This document shows positions 17,386 to 26,109 of a DNA stretch of 64,000 nt, in pieces (position 1 is the first letter of the stretch; the number at the start of each line of letters is the position of its first letter). The notes under the pieces are model-generated. The model was not told the origin of the DNA. It made no database searches and worked only from the letters and a program-made list of their open reading frames with translations. Source of the DNA: Polyangia bacterium (GTDB lineage: Bacteria; Myxococcota_A; Polyangia; Nannocystales; Nannocystaceae); NCBI GenBank assembly GCA_030424595.1, contig JAUHWG010000023.1, forward strand, positions 1 to 64,000, written 5' to 3'. Made by a program: the position numbers and the translations under genes.

Positions 17386-19119
17386 ATGAACGGCGCCGTC
17401 ATCGGCTACCACGAGGCCTACTACATCCTCGAGGAGCTCAACGACGGGGTCGAGCGCGGGACCGAGCCGCCCAACCTCCAGACCCCACAGGCGACGGTCG
17501 AGCACTTCGTCCGCGCCTGCCGCAAGTCGCGTCACCTCGACGCGAGCTGGGCGATCAACCTCAACCTCTTCCCGATCAAAGATCGCATGCGCCTCGCGCA
17601 GGAGCTGCCGCCCAAGCTCCTCTATCTGATCGACCAGCAGATCGGGATCCCCTGGGACTCGCTCCCGGATCGCCCCGACGGGATCACCAGCGAGCCGCAG
17701 CTCAGGCCCAAGAACGAGGCCCCGAGCCCGCGCCGGAGCATCCGCCTCGGGGCGATCGAGATGGACGGCCGCGACTACGTCTTCCGCCTCCAGCGGGTGA
17801 AGGTCCACGACGAGGCGCCGATCTGGGTGTTCGCCGCGGGCACGGTCGACGACGTCCCGCGCCTCTACGAGCGCTTCGGCCCGAGCTGGCTGGCGCGGTC
17901 GCTGCCTGAGTGGGCGAAGGAGGAGCTCTTCGGCGACATGCCGATCGGCCTGTGGATCGCCTTATTCCTCCTCCTCTTGCTGTCGCTCGGCTTCGGCTTC
18001 GCTGTCCAGCAGATCGCCTGGCGCTTCCTCCAGCGCTCCGAGCGGCCGTGGGTCCGCGGCCTCGGCCACACCCTGCTCGTGCCGATCGCCGCGGTGGCGA
18101 TGATCTCGCTCGACTACGGGGTCGCGCGCGGCGGCCTCAGCCTCACCGGCGACTACGCCCACTACATCCACACGACGCTCCTCGTCCTCCTGATCCTGGC
18201 GTTCACCTGGCTGTGCATGCGCGGGATCAAGTACGTATCGATCTACGTCTTCGAGCGCTACGTCGACGGCCTCGAGTCCGGCGACCCCGACGCCCAGCGC
18301 TACATGACCTACGTCTCGGTGCTCCGCCGGGTGCTGATCATGGCGATCGTCATCACCGGCTTCGGCGTGCTGCTCTCGCAGTTTCGGATCCTCCAGGCCT
18401 TCGGCCTGTCGCTCCTGGCCTCCGCCGGCGTCGCCAGCGTCATCCTCGGCATCGCCGCCCAGAGCACCCTGGGCAACATCATCGCCGGGATCCAGATCGC
18501 CCTCACGGGCCCGGTGCGGATCGGCGACAACGTCCACTACGAGGGCAACTGGGGCTGGGTCGAGGAGATCAACTACACCTACCTGACGATCCGCACCTGG
18601 GACCACCGACGCCTCGTCGTCCCGCTCAAGTACATCATCGATCACCCGCTCCAGAACTGGACCAAGCGCGACCCGCACCTCGTCAAGCCGATCGAGATCA
18701 ACTGCGACTACACGGTCGACGTCCAGGCGGCGCGCGAGCACTTCGAGGCGCTCGCCCGCGACCATGAGGACTGGGACGACACCGAGGAGCCGAGGGTCGA
18801 GGTCATCGAGGCCAAGGAGTCGACGATCGTCCTCCGCTTCTTGGTGTCGGCCGGCGACCCCCTGACGGCCTGGTCGCTGAGCTGCGAGCTCCGCGAGAAG
18901 CTGATCCGCTACCTGGTCACCGAGCAGCGCCAGCGGTCGATGCCGCGCGAGCGCCTCGAGCTCGTCGCGGAGGTGCCGCGATCGGAGCCGACGCCGACGC
19001 CAGAGCCGACGCCAGAGCCAGAGCCAGAGCCAGAGCCGGAGCCGACGCCCGAGGAGGAGGACGTCGAGGAGGCCCAGCGCGACTCAGAGGCCGCCGCGAA
19101 GGCGGCGGAGAAGACCTAG
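17386..19119 (+). CDS. MscS-family mechanosensitive channel
   Basis: 577 aa from ATG 17386, the first start in frame; the natural protein probably begins at 17121 (see the frameshift entry). After a roughly 180-aa soluble, probably periplasmic, region come TM segments near 190-210, 230-245, 265-285 and 315-335, then the pore-lining helix and MscS beta domain: SAGVASVILGIAAQSTLGN, IIAGIQIALTGPVRIGD, WVEEINYTYLTIRTWDHRR and VPLKYI. The cytoplasmic alpha/beta domain follows, then a Pro-Glu-rich low-complexity tail. It should open under membrane tension to release solutes in hypo-osmotic shock. The large N-terminal domain and acidic tail make it an extended MscS relative. Confidence 0.9.
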   Translation: MNGAVIGYHEAYYILEELNDGVERGTEPPNLQTPQATVEHFVRACRKSRHLDASWAINLNLFPIKDRMRLAQELPPKLLYLIDQQIGIPWDSLPDRPDGITSEPQLRPKNEAPSPRRSIRLGAIEMDGRDYVFRLQRVKVHDEAPIWVFAAGTVDDVPRLYERFGPSWLARSLPEWAKEELFGDMPIGLWIALFLLLLLSLGFGFAVQQIAWRFLQRSERPWVRGLGHTLLVPIAAVAMISLDYGVARGGLSLTGDYAHYIHTTLLVLLILAFTWLCMRGIKYVSIYVFERYVDGLESGDPDAQRYMTYVSVLRRVLIMAIVITGFGVLLSQFRILQAFGLSLLASAGVASVILGIAAQSTLGNIIAGIQIALTGPVRIGDNVHYEGNWGWVEEINYTYLTIRTWDHRRLVVPLKYIIDHPLQNWTKRDPHLVKPIEINCDYTVDVQAAREHFEALARDHEDWDDTEEPRVEVIEAKESTIVLRFLVSAGDPLTAWSLSCELREKLIRYLVTEQRQRSMPRERLELVAEVPRSEPTPTPEPTPEPEPEPEPEPTPEEEDVEEAQRDSEAAAKAAEKT

Positions 19120-19134
19120 GACGCCGTCCCGCAC

Positions 19135-19173
19135 GTCGGCGCGGGCCGTCGGCGCGGGCCGTCGGCGCAGGCC
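19135..19173. repeat. Minisatellite, 13-bp unit x3
   Basis: Three copies of GTCGGCGCGGGCC, the last with one change, 15 bp after the stop of the MscS gene. Confidence 0.85.
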
Positions 19174-19261
19174 CTCGTGTCGCTCAGCCCGGCTGGATGC
19201 CCGGCTCGGCCGCCTGGACCGACCGCCTGGGACCGGGTTGTCATCAGCGCTTCGGCCAGCG

Positions 19262-19930
19262 CTAGCAGTCCTGCCTGGCGGCCCACTGCGCCCCGTCTCG
19301 GCGGCCCGCCGCGAAGAGCTCCGCGAGGCGCTCGGTCGACCCCGGCAGGTAGCTCTCGATCCGGGGGACCGGTGATGGCGGGCAGATGTCGAAGGCTCCC
19401 GGTCTCGGCGACACCGTGATCGTCGCCCCTGCGTACTTCGGTATGTTCTCCGTGAGTCCGCCGTCGACGCACCATCGGCCGCGAAACCTCGTCGGTCGCT
19501 CGTAGTAGAGCGGGATGTAGCAGGACGCGAGGATGGCGTCGATCAGGTCTGTGCGGCTGTGAAACTCGTCGACGAGCCAGTTGCGCCAGCCTCGAAGCCG
19601 GGTGATGGAGATCCGAAGACGCCCCGACGCGCGCCTGTCCGCGTCGGGCGGCAAGACGTCGTCAAGCCCGCGACGGACGTAGCTGGTCATACGACCCGCC
19701 GGTCCAAGTCGATATCGCCTCGACTCCTCAGCCAGGCGGAAGATCCACTCGCACGCCGCCTCCGCCGGTACATCGGCGACCGCCAGGGCCGCGGTCAAGG
19801 AGCCGGAGGAGGCGCCGGCGAAGCGCCACGAGGCGGTGTCAAACGCCTCTCGGAGCGCCTGCAAGACCCCGAGGTGATAGATCATCAGCCAAGAGCAACC
19901 GCGAAACGAGACCGACTGAGCTCCGGGCAT
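19262..19930 (-). CDS. Patatin-like phospholipase, adiponutrin/ATGL-like
   Basis: 222 aa from ATG 19930. Unusually for a bacterial patatin, the N-terminus reads SVSFRGCSWLMIYHLGVLQA, which resembles the SFAGCGFLG-YHVGV oxyanion region of eukaryotic PNPLA (ATGL/adiponutrin) lipases. The nucleophile elbow is GASSG (Ser 41) and the dyad Asp lies in WCVDGGLTENIP. An Ile-Leu-Ala-Ser-Cys-Tyr-Ile-Pro strand between them also fits. It should hydrolyse acyl esters of phospholipids or triacylglycerol, with no signal peptide, so probably intracellular. The longer frame to 20068 adds a basic stretch without codon bias. The gap 19931-20277 shows nothing. Confidence 0.87.
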   Translation of the reverse strand: MPGAQSVSFRGCSWLMIYHLGVLQALREAFDTASWRFAGASSGSLTAALAVADVPAEAACEWIFRLAEESRRYRLGPAGRMTSYVRRGLDDVLPPDADRRASGRLRISITRLRGWRNWLVDEFHSRTDLIDAILASCYIPLYYERPTRFRGRWCVDGGLTENIPKYAGATITVSPRPGAFDICPPSPVPRIESYLPGSTERLAELFAAGRRDGAQWAARQDC

Positions 19931-20277
19931 GTCCCCTATCCTACCCTCTCTCCTGCCGCGCTCTGCTCTCGACGCGGGCTCCCGCCCCGCCCATGAAGGG
20001 GTCACGTACGCGGCCTGAGCGGTTCGATCCCGAGCAGCCGACGAATGTCTCCGATGACCTCCCCTCAAGGCTGAAGCGTGGCCGACCTCCTACGCATGTG
20101 TCCTCGCTGACAGGAGCGGCGCACGGCTCTGCGTCGGCGTGCTGGCTCGCGGCCTCATCGTCCACGCTGGCGCCTGGCCGATGGGTGAGTACGGCTCCTC
20201 TCGCGACGGGTCTCTTGCTTCGCAGGGAAGGGGACGCCTCGCCGCGAATGCGCCGCCCGTTGCGGTATCGTAGCCCC

Positions 20278-22407
20278 ATGACTTATCCCCGCAGCTCACG
20301 ACATATCGCCCTCCTCGCCCTCCTCGGCTCCCTCCCCTTCGCGTGCAAGCCAGGCGCCGCGACCTCCGAGACCGAGGGCGGCGAGACCAGCACCACCGGC
20401 GAGAGCTCGACCGAGTCGAGCACCTCGGGCACCGGCTCCACCACCGAGGTCGGCGAGTCCGACTCGACCGAGGGCGAGTCGAGCTCGACCACCGACGCGA
20501 CCGACCTCTGCGACGCCGGTGAGTTCGTCGACGAGACGATCGACGCCTGCGGCTGCACCCTCAACACCTGCAAGAACGGCGTCTGGGAGGCCTGTGACGA
20601 CGACGAGTGGCCGCAGTGGTGCGGCGTCAACGCGATGCTCTACTCCGTCACCTACTGCGCCAGCGACACCCTGGACTGCGGGGCTGTGCTCGAGTCCTGC
20701 GGCGATGACTTCTTCCAGTGTCAAGAGGATCCATCGCTGCGGGTCTACGACGAGACGGCGCTCGACTGCACGATCGCGGCGATGCGCGACCGTACGCCCG
20801 GCACCTACGGCTGGGAGTCGACGCTCGACGGCAACTACTCCGGCGACGCCGGCGTCTTCCACCTGCGAGAGGATGGCGCCGCATGGGCCCGTCAGTGCGG
20901 CTGGGAGGATCTCGGGTCGAGCATGGACCGGCCGAGCGGGCTCGATCTCGAGAGCCCCGCCTACTTCGACGCTTGCCTCGGCATGGAGAAGGCGTCCGAT
21001 CGCTGGCAGTGCATGATCGACGGCCTGAACCGGACCGCCGAGATCGCCCTGTGCGGCGATGGGACCGGCGGCCCGCCGCCGCTCGGGACCTGCGAGGGGG
21101 GAGGCGTCGCCTGGGCCGGGAGCGCGATCTTCGACGGCTCCCACCCCGCCGCGCTCGACAAGCTCAAGGATGTCGAGTGTGTCCAGGGGCCGCTCTACGT
21201 CGACGGTGTGCCCTGCTCGGACGTCCTCGATGCCCTCGCCTCCGTGCGCCGGATCGACGGCGCGCTGACCCTGCGCGACCTCGAGGTCGAGGATCTGACG
21301 GCGCTCTCCTCCCTGACCGAGGTCGGCGGCCGCGTCACCATCCACGGGCTGAAGGACGCGACCAGCCTCTCCGGCCTCTCCGGCCTCTCCTTTGTCCCGA
21401 ACAAGCTCGAACTCTACGCGATGCCGAAGCTCGCAGACCTGACCGGCCTGGAGGGCCTCACCTCGGTCGAGAGCCTGATCCTCCGCGAGCTCGGGATCGC
21501 GACCCTCGACGGCCTCGGCGCGGTGAGCCCGGAGACCCTCGAGATCTGGGACTGCGACGACCTGAGCTCGCTCGCCGGCCTCGAGGGGATGACGACCGCC
21601 AAGAATGTCCGTCTCCTGACGATCCCCTCCCTGAGCTCCTTCTCGGGTCTGGCGAACCTCGAGTCGGTCGAGTTCCTCCAGATCTCCGGGACCGGCGCGA
21701 CCGACCTCTCCGGCTTCGACAGCCTCGCCCAGGTGAGCGCCTTCGACGTCAACGGCGACGCCTTGCTCGACGCCGGACCCCTGCCCGCGCTGGTCAGCCT
21801 CGGCCGCTTCTCCTCGCGCTACTCGCCGGTCCTCGCGTCGCTCTCGGGCCTCGCGCAGATCACCCAGCTCGTCGAGGGACTCTCGCTCTCCAACCTCGAC
21901 GCGCTCGCCGATCTCAGCGGGCTCTCCTCCCTCCAGCTGACGGGTGATCTCGACATCCGCCAGTGTCACGCGCTGACCGACCTCCAGGGCCTGGGGGCGC
22001 TCGAGACGACCGCCACCTTCTCGCTCGACAGCAACGACGGGCTCACCTCCGTCGCCGGCCTCGACGCCCTGACGACGGTCGACGGCAGGTTCGTCATCCG
22101 CCAAAACCCGGAGCTGCTCGACCTCGCGGGGATGGTCCTCGCGCCCTCCGTCAGCGGTGAGGTGCAGCTGTGGAAGAACCCCAGCCTGACCTCGCTCGCC
22201 GGGCTCGAGGGGGTCACGTCGATCGTCGGCCGCCTCCAGATCACCGGCAACAGCGCGCTGACGTCGATCGTCGGGATCCTGCAGATGACGCAGATCGACG
22301 GTGACCTCGAGATCGTCGACAACCCCCAGCTTCCGACCCAGGACGCGCTGGACTTCGCCGCGGCCGTGCCGGTCACCGGCGACGTCGACATCAGCGGCAA
22401 CGGCTGA
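20278..22407 (+). CDS. Lipoprotein with receptor-L/LRR-like repeats
   Basis: A 709-aa secreted lipoprotein. Signal peptide with Cys 23 (SLPFAC), a Ser/Thr/Glu-rich linker to about 78, a Cys-rich domain to about 290, then some 18 irregular repeats of about 23 residues with the pattern L-x-L-x2-x2-L-x2-L-x-GL. Examples are LADLTGLEGLTSVESLILRE, SLAGLEGMTTAKNVRL and SLAGLEGVTSIVGRLQITGN. These resemble receptor-L-domain or bacterial leucine-rich solenoids and suggest binding to a protein or glycan at the cell surface. ATG 20278 is placed immediately before the signal peptide. A strong hairpin follows 20 bp after the stop. Confidence 0.88.
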   Translation: MTYPRSSRHIALLALLGSLPFACKPGAATSETEGGETSTTGESSTESSTSGTGSTTEVGESDSTEGESSSTTDATDLCDAGEFVDETIDACGCTLNTCKNGVWEACDDDEWPQWCGVNAMLYSVTYCASDTLDCGAVLESCGDDFFQCQEDPSLRVYDETALDCTIAAMRDRTPGTYGWESTLDGNYSGDAGVFHLREDGAAWARQCGWEDLGSSMDRPSGLDLESPAYFDACLGMEKASDRWQCMIDGLNRTAEIALCGDGTGGPPPLGTCEGGGVAWAGSAIFDGSHPAALDKLKDVECVQGPLYVDGVPCSDVLDALASVRRIDGALTLRDLEVEDLTALSSLTEVGGRVTIHGLKDATSLSGLSGLSFVPNKLELYAMPKLADLTGLEGLTSVESLILRELGIATLDGLGAVSPETLEIWDCDDLSSLAGLEGMTTAKNVRLLTIPSLSSFSGLANLESVEFLQISGTGATDLSGFDSLAQVSAFDVNGDALLDAGPLPALVSLGRFSSRYSPVLASLSGLAQITQLVEGLSLSNLDALADLSGLSSLQLTGDLDIRQCHALTDLQGLGALETTATFSLDSNDGLTSVAGLDALTTVDGRFVIRQNPELLDLAGMVLAPSVSGEVQLWKNPSLTSLAGLEGVTSIVGRLQITGNSALTSIVGILQMTQIDGDLEIVDNPQLPTQDALDFAAAVPVTGDVDISGNG

Positions 22408-22426
22408 TCCTCGGCGTAGCTCCCCG

Positions 22427-22456
22427 GAGGGCGCTGGCCGAGGCGCTAGCGCCCTC
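22427..22456 (+). terminator. Hairpin terminator after the LRR lipoprotein gene
   Basis: GAGGGCGCT and AGCGCCCTC form a perfect 9-bp stem with a 12-nt loop, 20 bp past the stop. No T-tract follows, as is usual in this GC-rich DNA. Confidence 0.6.
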
Positions 22457-22600
22457 GCGATCGCGGCGGGGTCGAGCTGGCCGATGGGACCTGTCAAGCC
22501 CGACCGCGAACACAGCGATCGCGCAAAACACGCAGCCATCCGCCGGAGAGTCCTAACTTTCACTTGACCCAAAGCCCGCCATCGCCGGTGATCGTCGGCG

Positions 22601-23716
22601 ATGCATAACCGACTCGGCCTCTCGCTCCTCGCGCCCATCTTCGCCCTCGCGTGTGACGCCTCGGGCTCGGGCTCGGCCGCCAACAACAACAACATCGCAT
22701 CGGCGATCCTCGGCGCGGGTCAGGCCGTCGCCTGCCCGGAGCTGGTCGGGGTCGGCTCGGCGATCGGCGTCAAGTACACCGCCGAGGCCCGCCTCAACGC
22801 CAAGATCGGCGCCTTCGTCCAGGCGGCGAAGGACCTCAAGAGCGCCGCGATGAGCATCGAGGGGGAGGTCTACAACGCCTGCTCGAAGATGGGCGCCGAC
22901 CTCGGGATCAGCCCCGACCGCATGGCCGAGCAGGCAGGTCCTGCGGGCAAGGTGAAGGGGGCCTGCGCCGCCCTCGAGGCCGAGGTCAAGACGATCCTCG
23001 CCGGTGGGATCACGATCGACGCGAGCTACGATCCGCCGAAGTGTCAGATCAACGCCTCCGCGAAGGCCTCCTGCGAGGGCTCCTGCGAGGTCGAGGTCGA
23101 GCCCGCGACGATCGTCGCCGAGTGCTCCCCCGCCCAGCTCTCCGGCACCTGTGAGGGCACCTGCGGCGGCTCCTGCGAGGGGACCTGCAACGGCGAGTGC
23201 TCCGGCGAGTGCTCGGCCAAGGACGCCCAGGGCAATTGCGTCGGATCGTGCTCCGGCGAGTGTCGCGGGACCTGCTCCGGGACCTGCCACGCGAGCTGCC
23301 AGGGGACCTGGAAGGCGCCCAAGTGCGAGGGCAAGGTGACGCCGCCGTCGGTCGACGCCGACTGCAAGGCGAGCTGCAACGCCAGCGCCGAGATCAAGGG
23401 GAGCTGCACCAAGCCCCGCCTCGAGCTCAAGGCCTCGTCGTCGACGGAGATGATAGGCAAGCTCCTGGCCTCCGCCAGCGTCCACCTGCCGGCGCTCCTG
23501 GTCGCCCAGTTCAAGTTCGGCAAGCAGGCGGCGCAGAGCGTCAAGATCCTGGTCAAGCTCGGCAACGAGCTCTCCGGCGAGATCGAGGGCGCGGGCTCAC
23601 GAGCCGCCGCCTGCGTCAGCGCGGCCGCCTCTGCCGTCGCCGAGGCCTCCCTCTCGATCAACGTCTCGGTCCAGGCCAGCGCCAGCGTCTCGGGTCAGGT
23701 CGGCGCCGGGATCTAG
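22601..23716 (+). CDS. Lipoprotein with tandem Cys-x3-Cys repeats
   Basis: A 371-aa protein with a lipoprotein signal (IFALAC, Cys 18). Residues 20-150 are helical with few Cys. From about 150 to 270 Cys becomes very frequent, and at about 184-235 it falls every fourth residue: GTCEGTCGGSCEGTCNGEC, then SGECRGTCSGTCHASCQGT. The C-terminal 100 residues are Ala/Ser/Val-rich. Cys every fourth residue could make a disulfide ladder or a metal-thiolate array; neither can be told from sequence. The next gene starts more than 400 bp downstream. No named family is recognised. Confidence 0.82.
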   Translation: MHNRLGLSLLAPIFALACDASGSGSAANNNNIASAILGAGQAVACPELVGVGSAIGVKYTAEARLNAKIGAFVQAAKDLKSAAMSIEGEVYNACSKMGADLGISPDRMAEQAGPAGKVKGACAALEAEVKTILAGGITIDASYDPPKCQINASAKASCEGSCEVEVEPATIVAECSPAQLSGTCEGTCGGSCEGTCNGECSGECSAKDAQGNCVGSCSGECRGTCSGTCHASCQGTWKAPKCEGKVTPPSVDADCKASCNASAEIKGSCTKPRLELKASSSTEMIGKLLASASVHLPALLVAQFKFGKQAAQSVKILVKLGNELSGEIEGAGSRAAACVSAAASAVAEASLSINVSVQASASVSGQVGAGI

Positions 23717-23778
23717 GAGGACCGCGCTCACGCGTCCCCGTCGGCCTCGACGGGATGCCCTCGGACCGCCCTCTACGG

Positions 23779-23930
23779 TCAGCCTGCGCCGGGGTTTGCG
23801 AAGTCGAGGCCGAGCAGGTCGCCGACGCTGACGAGCGCCTCGGAGAGCCCAGGATCCGCGAGGTCGTCTCGACGATGACCCGCTCTGCGAGTGTGTCGAT
23901 GCGCTCGGCGATCGTGCTCCGAGCGGTCGC
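23779..23930 (-). pseudogene. Frameshifted 3' gene remnant
   Basis: Reading leftward, one frame gives TIAERIDTLAERVIVET. After a frameshift near 23868 another gives DDLADPGLSEALVSVGDLLG followed by LDFANPGAG and TGA (23779-23781). Both pieces have normal helical protein composition and codon bias. No intact start is present. It looks like the decayed end of a small cytoplasmic protein, family unknown. The remainder of 23931-24151 shows nothing. Confidence 0.45.
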
Positions 23931-24151
23931 CGTACTCCTCCCCAGCTCCCATCCTCGGTCCGCTTGACCGACCTCGGCGCCCGCCGAATTCCTCGTCTTG
24001 CGCAGGGCAATTCGCCCGGGTCGACACCGCTCCCAAGGGCACCAGAGCAGCGCTGAGCGGAGCTAGGGGGAGCGACGGAGGGGCCGCGATTCTGGTATTC
24101 ATGGCGGTCATCAAGGCCGTGCCCCCGTCGGGGCAGGCCGTCGGGAGAAGT

Positions 24152-25795
24152 ATGGAGCTGCAGTGGATCGGTGTCGCCTTCGCGCTCGGGTTCCTCGTCC
24201 GTCGGCTGGGCCAGCCGCCCCTGCTCGGCTTTCTCGCGGCCGGCTTTGTCCTCGAGATCTACGGCCTGCGCCCCGACGCCTCGCTCCGCGAGCTCGCCGA
24301 CGTAGGCGTCCAGCTCCTGCTCTTCTCGATCGGCCTCAAGCTCGATCTCAAGAGCGTGCTCCGGCCTCAGGTCTGGGGCGTGACGCTGCTGCACATGGCC
24401 ACGGTCACGACGGTCTTCGTCGCCATCATCCTCGGCCTCAGCGTCGCGGGCGTCGCAGCCTTCGCCGCGCTTGATCTCCGGGCGGCCGCCCTCGTCGCCT
24501 TCGCGGCGAGCTTCTCGAGCACCGTCTACGTGGTGAAGGTGCTCGAGGAGCGCGACGACATGGGCTCGACCTACGGCCGCATCGCCATCGGCATCCTCGT
24601 CGTCCAGGACCTCGCCGCGGTGCTCTTCCTCGCGATCTCGAGCGGGAAGGTCCCGAGCCCCTGGGCCCTCGGCCTGCTCGCCCTCATCCCGCTGCGCCCG
24701 CTCATCCACCGCGGGCTCAAGCTCGTCGGCCACGGCGAGCTCCTGGTCCTCGCGGGCCTGGCGGCCACGCTCGGCGGCTCCGCGCTCTTCGAGCTCGTCG
24801 GCATGAAGGGCGATCTCGGGGCGCTCACCGCCGGGGTGCTGCTCGGCGGCCACGCCAAGACCAACGAGCTCGCCAAGTCCTTGCACGGCCTGAAGGACGT
24901 CTTCCTCGTCGGCTTCTTCCTCCTGGTAGGCCTGACCGGTCTGCCGACGCTCGAGACGACCCTCATCGGCGTTGGCTTCGTCCTCCTCGCGCCGCTCAAG
25001 GGCGCGCTCTTCTTCTGGCTCCTCACCCGCTTCCACCTGCGCGCGCGCTCGAGCCTCTTCGCCGCGGCCTCCCTCGGCAACTACAGCGAGTTCGGCCTCA
25101 TCGTCGGCGCCCTCGCTGCGGCCAAGGGCTGGCTCTCGCCGGAGTGGCTCGTCACCTTCGCCACCGCGCTCGCGCTCAGCTTCCTCGCCTCGTCGCCCCT
25201 CAACGCCCGCACCTACGCCCTCTACCAGCGGCTGCGCGACAGGCTCGTCCGCTTTGAGACCGCGAAGAACATCGCCGAAGAGGAGCCCGTCGACGCGAGC
25301 GACGCCAAGGTGTTCGTCTTCGGGATGGGGCGCGTCGGCACCGGCGCGTACGATGCCCTCTGCGAGCGCTATCGGGACCACGTCGTCGGCTTCGACCTCG
25401 ACCTCGACGCGGTCGAGCGCAACCGTCAGGAGGGACGTCGCGTCGTCCTCGCGAGTGCGACCGACGCCGACTTTTGGGAGCGGCTGCACGTCGATCCGGC
25501 GAAGATCGAGCTGGTGATGCTGGCGATGTCGAGCCACATGGAGAACCTCGGGGCTATCGATCTCCTGCGGGCGGCGAAGTACCGCGGCGTCATCGCGGCG
25601 ACGGCGAGGTACGCCGATGAGCTCCAGGAGCTGCGCGAGGCCGGCGCAGACGTGGCCTTCCACGTTCTCGGCGAGGCCGGCGTCGGGCTCGTGCGCCACG
25701 CCTTCGACGCGGTCGACGGGGTCTCACCGGCGACCGACGTCACAGGCTCGCGTCCCCCGGTCGGCGAGACCCCAGCGCAGGGACCTCCTCCGTAG
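24152..25795 (+). CDS. Kef-type cation/proton antiporter with TrkA-N domain
   Basis: A 547-aa CPA2 exchanger. Residues 1-375 contain about 12 hydrophobic segments, with CPA2 landmarks in LADVGVQLLLFSIGLKLDLK, GILVVQDLAAVLFLAI and LGALTAGVLLGG. Residues 395-510 are a Rossmann RCK/TrkA-N domain: KVFVFGMGRVGTGAYDAL, VVGFDLDLDAVE and VMLAMSSHMEN. It should exchange K+ (or Na+) for H+ in the inner membrane under nucleotide control. ATG 24152 is preceded by GGGAGAA. No KefF/KefG-like ancillary oxidoreductase is adjacent. A perfect 12-bp hairpin follows directly after the stop. Confidence 0.92.
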   Translation: MELQWIGVAFALGFLVRRLGQPPLLGFLAAGFVLEIYGLRPDASLRELADVGVQLLLFSIGLKLDLKSVLRPQVWGVTLLHMATVTTVFVAIILGLSVAGVAAFAALDLRAAALVAFAASFSSTVYVVKVLEERDDMGSTYGRIAIGILVVQDLAAVLFLAISSGKVPSPWALGLLALIPLRPLIHRGLKLVGHGELLVLAGLAATLGGSALFELVGMKGDLGALTAGVLLGGHAKTNELAKSLHGLKDVFLVGFFLLVGLTGLPTLETTLIGVGFVLLAPLKGALFFWLLTRFHLRARSSLFAAASLGNYSEFGLIVGALAAAKGWLSPEWLVTFATALALSFLASSPLNARTYALYQRLRDRLVRFETAKNIAEEEPVDASDAKVFVFGMGRVGTGAYDALCERYRDHVVGFDLDLDAVERNRQEGRRVVLASATDADFWERLHVDPAKIELVMLAMSSHMENLGAIDLLRAAKYRGVIAATARYADELQELREAGADVAFHVLGEAGVGLVRHAFDAVDGVSPATDVTGSRPPVGETPAQGPPP

Positions 25796-25841
25796 GAGCC
25801 CGCGCTCCGCTCGTGAACGACGACCGCGCGAGCGCGGGCTC
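25796..25841 (+). terminator. Hairpin terminator after the antiporter gene
   Basis: GAGCCCGCGCTC (25796-25807) and its perfect complement GAGCGCGGGCTC (25830-25841) form a 12-bp stem beginning at the stop codon's flank. It has a 22-nt loop and no T-tract. Confidence 0.65.
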
Positions 25842-26109
25842 GCAGTCCTGAGCGCACGTCGGCTCCTCGCCGGTCGCTTGGGGACCTCGCATGCACGTTC
25901 GTGCGCCCTGCGTCGCAGCCTGAGCACGCTTGCCCAGCCCTACGCCGCGGTCGATACTCGTGGCCGTGTCGCTCTCCGCTGTCTACCGCTTGGGCGCCCG
26001 CGCACGTCGGCGGAGACATGCCACCTTGGCGACGAGGTTCGCCCGTCCGCTCACCGGGAGCCTCGCCTACCTCACGCCTGCGCTCGCCTGGGCCCGAGCG
26101 CTGGACGGC

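Noticed and set aside
20296-22695. 799-codon minus-strand frame
   Set aside because: Antisense to the LRR lipoprotein gene; its composition is the mirror of high-GC third positions and it has no domain features.
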